Source: Pomphorhynchus laevis
Lineage: Eukaryota > Acanthocephala > Palaeacanthocephala > Echinorhynchida > Pomphorhynchidae
Direction of reading: 5' to 3'
Length of the DNA stretch: 64,000 nucleotides
Assembly: GCA_012934845.2 (NCBI GenBank)
Contig: WNNJ02002717.1
Coordinates: 124,001-188,000, forward strand
Shown here: piece after piece, positions 57,151 through 64,000 of the stretch
Numbering within the stretch: the first letter of the stretch is position 1
How the letters are laid out: each line of letters opens with the position of its first letter
Program-made: the position numbers and the translations under genes
The notes under the pieces: model-generated
Told to the model about the DNA's origin: nothing
Databases searched by the model: none
Seen by the model: the letters and a program-made list of their open reading frames with translations, nothing else

Positions 57151-57742
57151 GTAAAGCTGTAATTTTATATGCGAATTTGCTTATAGATCGTAACAAATCC
57201 GCGTTACAAATTATGTAGGAATGCAATTTACAAATTATCACAATTCAAGGAAACACAGCAATGAAATTGTAAATACAATTTGCAATTTAAAATTTGCAAA
57301 TTGAGCGTATTGAGTCAGTGTAAATGCAATTTCAGGGTAACACAATATGTTATGTTATTAATATAACATAAGAATAATTAGATCAGCTAATTGAGTCTAC
57401 GTATTTTATATTATTTATAATTAAAAAGTGATGCTAAATAAAATTTAAAAGATTTAATTATAAATAATTAGTAATTGTTTCTATACAACTTATATCGAGT
57501 TGTACAGTTTATATTAACGAGTCAACTTTTATTTTAACATTTGTATTTTACTAGAAAGATAACAAATAAAACAGGAACGGTGAATTTAGCTTTAATATAA
57601 AGGAAAAAATAAAAGTTTATCCAAAGGTAATAGAATTTAAAGCTCTGCATTTTAAATTAATTTTAAATTAATTTGCAATAAAATATTCTCCATATATACT
57701 AAATTATCGTAACAGTTACCAACGACCAGATAATGATTTTTT

Positions 57743-58812
57743 CTGACAACCTTATAAAACTAACCCGGACGATCCTTACAGTCTATATTTTTAAAAATAA
57801 CACGTTGTTTTTAAATAGTTGATAATGATATATTTTTTGATAAATAATTATTGGAGCTCTATTAAAGAAAGAAGAAAAATTTTATTTGATATTTCGCTTA
57901 CCTGTGTTAGCATCTTCAGAAAATTTACAATATTCTGAATATTGTCCACTGAATATTTTCATCAAAGCAATTTTGAAAATGAAACCTAAACATTTTGAAA
58001 AAGATATATGAACATAATAATGATGGAGTTATTTATAAAATTTCTTGTTTATAATGCGATAAAATATATCGGTTCAAACAGGCCAACCATTAGATACTAG
58101 ATTAAAGCAAAAAGGGCCTCAGTAGCACTATTGTAGACCATAGTTTAAATTTGGATCACAATGTTTACTATAATAATATTGTTGTTTTAGCAAAAAAAAA
58201 CAAATGTTTAAATAAAAAAATTCTCGAGGCTTATTACATTCATAAAATTACAATATTATTATACCGAATAATAAACCTGACGAAACGTTAAATATTGTGT
58301 GAAGATGTTGTAAACGATTCTTTTGTTTATATAATATTTTCTATTCTTATTTTTATACTTTATTTATTTTTTTTATTAATTTTAATTATTATTTTTGTTG
58401 TATTTTTTATTTTTCTAAATTATTTATTTTGAATGGAAATGTAATTGTTATTATTTTTGTTTTGTTTTTAAACTATTTCGAATCACCACTCTTTTATTGC
58501 GCTTTTTGTACTTTCACAAGTTGCTAAAATCGTGTCAATATTCAAACAACAGTGAAAACAGCTAGTTATCGCTAATAACAGCACCTGCTCAAAGCAAATG
58601 GCGGTGATCGTTTTGAACTTTTTAATATAAAAAATATAAAACTTTTTTATATAGCAAAATATCAAATAAAATTTTCCTTTCTTTAATTCAACTCCGAAAA
58701 TTCTTTATCAATAAATAAATCATTATAAACTATTTAAAAACAACGTGTTATTTTCAAAAATATAGACTATAAGGATCATCTGGGTTAGTTTTATAAGGCT
58801 GTCAGAAGAAAA
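57743..58812. mobile_element. DNA element with inverted ends of about 160 bp, in CLC intron
   Basis: The left end from TCTGACAACCTTATAAAACT through GATCCTTACAGTCTATATTT, ATAACACGTTGTTTTTAAAT and TTATTGGAGCTCTATTAAAG to ATTTGATATTTCGCT; the right end at 58655-58812 mirrors all of it. The inner part of the arm is the family C word, so family C copies elsewhere may be relics of this longer element. About 1.07 kb; the interior has no transposase I can read. Confidence 0.8.
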
Positions 58813-59800
58813 ACAGCATCATATCAATCTGATCTTATCAGCCCAGCTGATCTCAAATCTGCTTTCAATACTATTAACAAGTCGTTATGTAGTAACGATA
58901 ATATGGTTTAATTGATTCTCCAATTGATTTAAATTGATTTGCCTCATTATATACTGACAATCTAGATATCCTAGTGTATAGAATTGAAGTGTTCAGTATT
59001 ATTATTTCTCTAAAGGCGAAAATATCTGATGGACCAAGTCATCAACCTGAGTTCTCAAGTCTATTGTGGATATCGTTGATGAACCTCTCGCAACTTGCTT
59101 AACTAACACCTTCAAAAAAATATATATTCTTGGTTGTCTAAATGATAGTGTTGTCATCATGATACCTAAAAATCAGGAACAGCTATCTACAAAATCCTTT
59201 AGACCAATATGCTTTCTTCCTGCCTTGGTCAAAGTTCTAGAAAGAATTATTTTCACACAAATTGATTTATATTAAATAAAATATAAACATACCAATACGC
59301 GTTTCGTCCGGTTAACATCACTACTAATGAGCATATTGAAATAAGTCAGTTTATTCTAGATGATCTTAAAAACAGATATCAGCCAATAGTTCAATGTATA
59401 CAGGTAGACTTAAGTAGGGCTTTCGACACTTTATTATTCATTTCCGTAAACTAAGCGATACGGGTTTGATTGCGTGGCAATTAAGATTATTAAAATCTTA
59501 TCTAAAAGATAGATACCATACTATTTCTTATGCGAATACTTTTCCAAACGAGACTTGGTGTTGACAAGCTTAACTTAATACATCACTATTTCGCCTATTC
59601 TTTTCATATTATTCATTAATGATTTTAACATTTGTTGTGCCAATTCACGTTGCTTTAAGTATGCCGATGATTTGACTATCATATCACACAAAACTAGCAC
59701 TTTTATATCAAACACATCTGTCTAGTTGGAAGTTCTCAACTTGAAGAAATGGACTTCGTTAAATAAATTGAAAAATAACATGAAAAAATAAAAAAATTCA
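58813..59800 (+). pseudogene. LINE relic, reverse-transcriptase part, in CLC intron
   Basis: Plus strand, frames shifting often. At 59066-59275: PLATCLTNTFKKIYILGCLN, then FRPICFLPALVKVLERIIFT (family RPIS.LP...K.LER(I)). At about 59398-59430 motif A reads VDLSRAFDTL. At about 59590-59690 LFILFINDFNICC and FKYADDLTII give motif C. The motif B region is lost. It is CR1/Jockey-like by the RPI..LP.L.K.LER block, and older than the other LINEs here. Confidence 0.75.
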
Positions 59801-60537
59801 TATGTATCTTAAAACAAGTAATGAATATAATTTACGAAACTTTGGTATTATACGCATCGGACAGTTATGCATTCTTGGTGTTCTATTTACGGCCAATTTG
59901 TGTTGACCGTAACATATTCATATTTGTATTAACGTACTATCAAGTGATCTCTGAATCATCCATAGCATTCATAACGCCGCTAGTAGTATTTCCTGTACAC
60001 TATTTGAACTACTTGATAAATTTCTATAAATACAGTTTCTTAAATGTGCAAGTGATATAATGGTTTATGGTCGCTATCTCTAATAAAGATCATTATTCCA
60101 TTGAATCAACCTTACGACGGAACCTTTGATACTTACACTCAAAAAATCGTACAAACCAGCTTTCTGAACGGTTTAAGATCCATTGGCATGCTACCAAATA
60201 AATTATTGATTCTATAATGTGAAATAATTAATTTTAAAGTTTGATGACAATAGAAATATCTTAAACATTTTAAAACGTTCTTGTCATTTTTAACTAATTA
60301 ATATGATTTAATTAATTTAATTATAAATTAATTATTTAATTAGTCAAGTTAAAACATTTATTACAGCGATGTAAAACTTACCAATATCAAATTTGGATCA
60401 CTTCTGAATGATCCCTTTCTTGTCAAAGAAAGAGATCTATTAGTAGAAATAAAATTCCTCTTAGTAAAAAGTGATCTAATACTCACGTCGAATAAATTTA
60501 AAATACATGTCTAATAAATGTTTGTACATATTTGAAG
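59801..60537. other. CLC intron, no gene
   Basis: A plus-strand 79-codon ORF (59821-60060) follows the LINE relic but has no family motif. Short inverted words lie at 60390-60480 (ATCACTTCTGAATGATCC/GTAAAAAGTGATC). Confidence 0.4.
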
Positions 60538-60671
60538 GATCCGGTATTCCAGAAATACGCACTATAATGAGTGGGGTTGTTTTAAATGAATATCTTACCG
60601 CTAGAACCGCTGCTGTTAAGACAATTGCTTTAATTGCTGCACTGGGAAGTGGAGTACCAATTGGTAAAATG
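60538..60671 (+). CDS. CLC chloride channel/transporter, GSGIP and GK(M)GP exon
   Basis: Plus-strand exon of 134 nt, acceptor ATATTTGAAG, donor GTAACA, phase 1 to phase 0. With the preceding G it reads [20 protein letters not shown], then [20 protein letters not shown], then PIGKM. GSGIPE(M/I)(K/R)T(I)(L/M).GVVL.EYLT is diagnostic for CLC-1/2/K-type proteins and holds the Ser that contacts chloride. The next residues in the family are GKEGPFVHI; here the Glu position is Met (ATG at 60669-60671). An earlier GT at 60664 would also be a donor but would end in phase 1 and break the frame of the next exon. Confidence 0.9.
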
Positions 60672-61996
60672 GTAACATTATTGATCATTGCTTTCTTCAG
60701 CAATATATTGCTAGTATAGTTAATATAATTCATTTATTATGCAAATCAATTAAAATCAATGTAACAAATTACAGATTACATTTTTGCGATTAAATAAGTT
60801 AAAAATAATCATGAAGAGATCGAAGTATTTTGAAAAACGTATTTTTTTGAGCAACAAAATTAATTCGCATGTACAAACTTAAACTACTTATTTATTAAAA
60901 TATTTTTCAAGTTTTATTAAACATTTTTGAAAAATTTAAGGTGTAGCAAACAATGGAAAATGAATTTGCTTTGAAAGAGTGAAGTTAGTGTGATGACCGA
61001 TTCTGCTTGTTATATTACTTCAAAAATATGAATGTATATATAGTATATTAAATTCTTTATATAATTTAAAATATATGCATAGCAATTAAAGTTAAATTAT
61101 TTCAACTAAATTACTTATCTACTTAATGAAAGGGATTTAAAAATACCAATCAAATTAGAATGTAGAAATTGGACAAAAGAAGACCGTAAGTTTATATTTA
61201 CATAAATGCAGTTATAGGATGTAAATTAATTAAATGTAGATTTAAAGAATTTGTACAGGCGGGTTAATTTAATTGATTTAAACCATTTAGGTGACAAAAA
61301 AGTCAGAAGAAACTAATCTTTAATTATTAGAATACATGTCACGTTTTCAGCACCCAATTTATAATCGTAAATAATTTAATATGATAATATTATTAATATT
61401 ATCATATTATTGTATTTTTATATATTCTAAATTTTTACATCAAGTAAAAAATTTTAAATTTTTAATTATTAAACTTGCTTTTTAATAATTGCATTTTTGC
61501 GTTTTCTTCAAGTTTCAGGATGTTGTTGTTTAAATGGTGTATTTAAGCAGTTTAATTTTGTTTATAGAAATATATTTACTTAAAGTCAACAGTACTTTAA
61601 ACCATATCGATTTATTGCTTTACACTTTCTACAATTTTAATTATTCGATTGATTAAAAAATTAATACTTTAAGACAAAATAAACAACTGATGTAAATGTA
61701 CGATATATACGCATTTATATATAAAATATATATTAAAACATTATAAATATATAAGTATATACACTTATAATCTTAATACACTTATACACTTAATATAACG
61801 TATTATGTGTTTTGATATTATCGAGGGAGTTGAAAAGATGCATCATGCTGGTTTGTTTGTATAAGATAATTTGAATAGAGTTTTGAAGCTCAACCTGTGT
61901 TGCGCAGATGATGTGGTTTACATTTTTCTAATTTTGTGTAAACTCGTGTAAGGCTTTTATTGATTTTTGTAATCAATAAACCATTCTTTTGTTTAG
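60672..61996. other. CLC intron, no gene recognised
   Basis: AT-rich; TATA simple sequence near 61700-61760. Confidence 0.45.
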
Positions 61997-62077
61997 GGTC
62001 CCTTTGTTCATACGAGCAGTGCCGTCACAACTATTATTGGAAACTTCCTTAGTGGAAAAGATAATGATTTATCAGAA
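61997..62077 (+). CDS. CLC chloride channel/transporter, GPFVH exon
   Basis: Plus-strand exon of 81 nt, acceptor CTTTTGTTTAG, donor GTATAC (weaker), phase 0. It reads GPFVHTSSAVTTIIGNFLSG then KDNDLSE. GPFVH(I).S.(V)A.(L)(L)..(F) follows the gating motif in all close CLCs. The following family segment (NES.(N)(S/T)EMLAAACAVGVA) is absent from the remaining 1.9 kb of the window, so the gene continues beyond the right edge. The exact 3' splice choice is less certain than the coding identity. Confidence 0.8.
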
Positions 62078-62169
62078 GTATACTATAAATATTATTTTAG
62101 TTTTATATTCGTTATCTGAATCCAATTGTAGAAATTTTTATTGACATTGAAATCTGATATGTTATTTAT

Positions 62170-62715
62170 TCAAAGTGTTCATAACAAGACAATATATAGT
62201 ATTTGAACATTTGACAATAGCTGTCGTCATTGATTTCTTGGTTCCAATCATTGTGTCCAAAATGCGATCGTTTTATTTAGAAAGCTTCTTTAGCCCAAAT
62301 TGACTTGTTACACATTTTTTGCTTGATTATATATACTTCTTCTGTATACTTCACATATATATTCATTTATTTATTTAATTTGATTTTATCTGTGAGCTGA
62401 AATTCTTCTGATTGTGTTACGATATTATCCTCACAGGTGTTGTTCCTATTTTTGCTACAACAATACGCTGCTAATCAGTCTAAGTGGGTATCATCAGCTG
62501 CTGACCCAGACCTACATTTCATTATATACATGAAGGATAGAGAAGAAGTATATATAATCAAGCAAAAAATGTGTAACAAGTCAATTTGGGCTAAAGAAGC
62601 TTTCTAAATAAAACGATCGCATTTTGGACAGAATGATTGGAACCAAAACAACAATGACGACAGCTATTGTCAAATGTCCAAATACTATATATTGTTTTGT
62701 TATAAACAATACAGT
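62170..62715. mobile_element. Fold-back element with arms of about 170 bp, loop carrying a SINE piece
   Basis: The left arm at about 62178-62345 (CATAACAAGACAATATATAG, TGACAATAGCTGTCGTCATT, AAAATGCGATCGTTTTATTT, AGCCCAAATTGACTTGTTAC) is mirrored at about 62535-62715. Arms differ at a handful of sites. It lies just downstream of the last CLC exon in the window. The loop includes inverted SINE sequence. Confidence 0.8.
62410..62530 (-). mobile_element. tRNA-derived SINE, 3' body fragment
   Basis: Inverse of the SINE body at 21.7 and 22.1 kb: TATTATCCTCACAGGTGTTG, TACGCTGCTAATCAGTCTAA, GTGGGTATCATCAGCTGCTG. The tRNA-like head is missing. It sits in the loop between the fold-back arms. Confidence 0.7.
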
Positions 62716-62854
62716 ATATATTATTATCTTGTTATATATAGTCTTGTTATATATGGACGTAAATTTATCATCATAGATGAATAGCAAAAGTCAGTAACTT
62801 CTACGTTTTTATTATTTTTCTTCATTGTCCTTTTGTGTTTATTTAAATGCAAAA

Positions 62855-62902
62855 TAAAGGAGTACACAACTGTTCAACATTGAACAGTTGTATACTCCTT
62901 TA
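62855..62902. repeat. Perfect-type hairpin
   Basis: AAAGGAGTACACAACTGTTC and its inverse around a 6-8 base loop (one mismatch). No ORF or terminator role can be shown. Confidence 0.6.
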
Positions 62903-64000
62903 AGGTGTGTGGATTATTGGTGCACAATACTGCTTTCAATAATATAATTAAGGAATTTCGTTCTCAATTGATTTGTGTCAGTGTTTATGTAAAATAATTA
63001 GCATCTAATTATACGTGATTGAAATTTTATTATAACCATTAATTAATGCTGGTTACATTTCATTCTCCATTTCTCAGTGTCAGTGTTGATATAAAAATAT
63101 TAACGTTCAATTATACGTGATTATAATTTAATCACGTATAATGAATTACAATTTAATTATTAATAGTCCTTGTAGGAATCGACTCTTAAAACATGGATCA
63201 ATTGAAAAGGTTTTTAGAAAAATTTCTGAGTCTAGCAATAAATATACTCATACAAATGATCATATTTTTACATGATTAAAATAAGTTTATAGGAATCGAG
63301 AATATATTTTTAATATTAATATTTTATTTTCCGTTTTTAAATTAGTTTTGAAAACAGTAAATTGTTATACAAAACGGAATCTAGCAGTGCTTTCCCGTCT
63401 TTCTTTAGCGTTTGGCTAAAATGACTAATTTTGAATGCAATATGATTGTGATCAATGAAACAAATATAAAATTTTTATATTTAAATAACCATTTATTTTT
63501 GTTCCTCTAAATCTTTCTAAAAATATAGTGTTTTCAAATGTTTAAAATATTGCACAGTATGTACATTCAACGTTACCAAATTGAACTGGGCTAATGTAAT
63601 CTACAATTGTTTAAATGTATGGAAAGTAGTCTAATCCCCTCTAATAAAATTTGCATCAGAAATTGTTTTTAAAAATATGCATGTTCTAAATAACGATAAC
63701 TCAAGAACAGTTCATTTTTTGAAAATATTAATATATTATTTAGCTATTAATGATAAAACAATAATGAATTATCGTAACGATCAATTAATTTATGATATAA
63801 GCGAAGCCTTATTAACGTCAAATAATAAACTTATTATAAATTGATCATTAAATCTTAAGGGACCACACATCCTTTCTTGGTAAATGTAAATGACATCTGT
63901 CTCTTCATCATTTAGTTGTTATATCGAAGGCAGATTTTAGTGGCCAGACCCCTTTTAAAATTCGCCTAATATGCTGCTTGTTACCCAATCTAACAAAGCT
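62903..64000. other. No recognised gene; short duplications
   Basis: 62980-63040 and 63075-63125 are direct copies (AGTGTT(T/G)AT(G/A)TAAAA, AATTATACGTGATT), the second followed by its own inverse (AATCACGTATAAT), giving a hairpin. A minus-strand open end at 63908-64000 reads SFVRLGNKQHIRRILKGVWP then LKSAFDITTK and stop. It is cut by the window edge and unidentified. Confidence 0.45.

Noticed and set aside
57038-57241. 67-codon minus-strand ORF
   Set aside because: Antisense shadow of the CLC helix-C exon, which has splice borders and family motifs on the plus strand.
60476-60733. 85-codon minus-strand ORF
   Set aside because: Antisense shadow of the GSGIP exon of the CLC gene.
63908-64000. 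Minus-strand ORF at the right edge, suspected transposase C-terminus
   Set aside because: Only 30 codons are visible and no catalytic motif can be read.

Overview
The window looks like AT-rich nuclear DNA from an animal, probably an invertebrate. By eye it is roughly three quarters A+T. Host coding sequence appears only as short exons with canonical splice sites, separated by very long introns. Non-LTR retrotransposons, a Merlin DNA transposon, fold-back/MITE repeats and a tRNA-like SINE fill much of the rest. I cannot name the species. All splice models are read by eye and are not backed by transcripts.

Host genes. (1) A divergent RFX-family transcription factor lies on the minus strand: a possible first exon at 11544-11638, DNA-binding exons at 7490-7671 and 7345-7440, and dimerisation-region exons at 1512-1764 and 1368-1465. 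The gene continues off the left edge, and at least one exon on each side of the DNA-binding pair was not found. (2) A CLC-family chloride channel/transporter lies on the plus strand: a likely 5' exon at 38920-39022, an optional small exon at 45264-45317, then 54698-54829, 57025-57150, 60538-60671 and 61997-62077, continuing off the right edge. Its gating-glutamate motif reads GKMGP instead of GKEGP. (3) Unidentified pieces: a terminal exon with one membrane helix at 22867-23066, a minus-strand membrane-protein exon pair at 38154-38324 and 36965-37165, a MAM-like minus-strand exon at 52847-53009 inside the CLC intron, and single candidate exons at 5911-6012 and 34923-35014.

Mobile DNA. 24.6-30.6 kb is a decayed CR1/L2-like LINE broken by a Merlin cluster (26300-28572) and by a MITE (29928-30340). 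39.6-43.96 kb holds a fuller LINE of the same family. 47.04-51.34 kb holds a second LINE, on the minus strand and inserted into an older MITE. The two fuller LINEs share a clearly homologous ORF1 with a CXC (tesmin-like) cysteine cluster, yet their reverse transcriptases look like different lineages. A LINE relic lies at 58.8-59.8 kb, and C-terminal pieces of another reverse-transcriptase element type at 13.49-14.64 kb and 28.06-28.45 kb. The Merlin cluster carries tandem copies of its own 5' end and a captured piece of retroelement coding sequence.

Repeats. There are several fold-back elements with arms of 75-250 bp, a 309-bp tandem repeat carrying an 85-codon ORF twice, a 20-bp minisatellite split by two SINE copies, and a mosaic inverted-repeat block at 7.9-10.55 kb inside the RFX gene. 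I saw no tRNA or rRNA gene, CRISPR array or bacterial-type operon.
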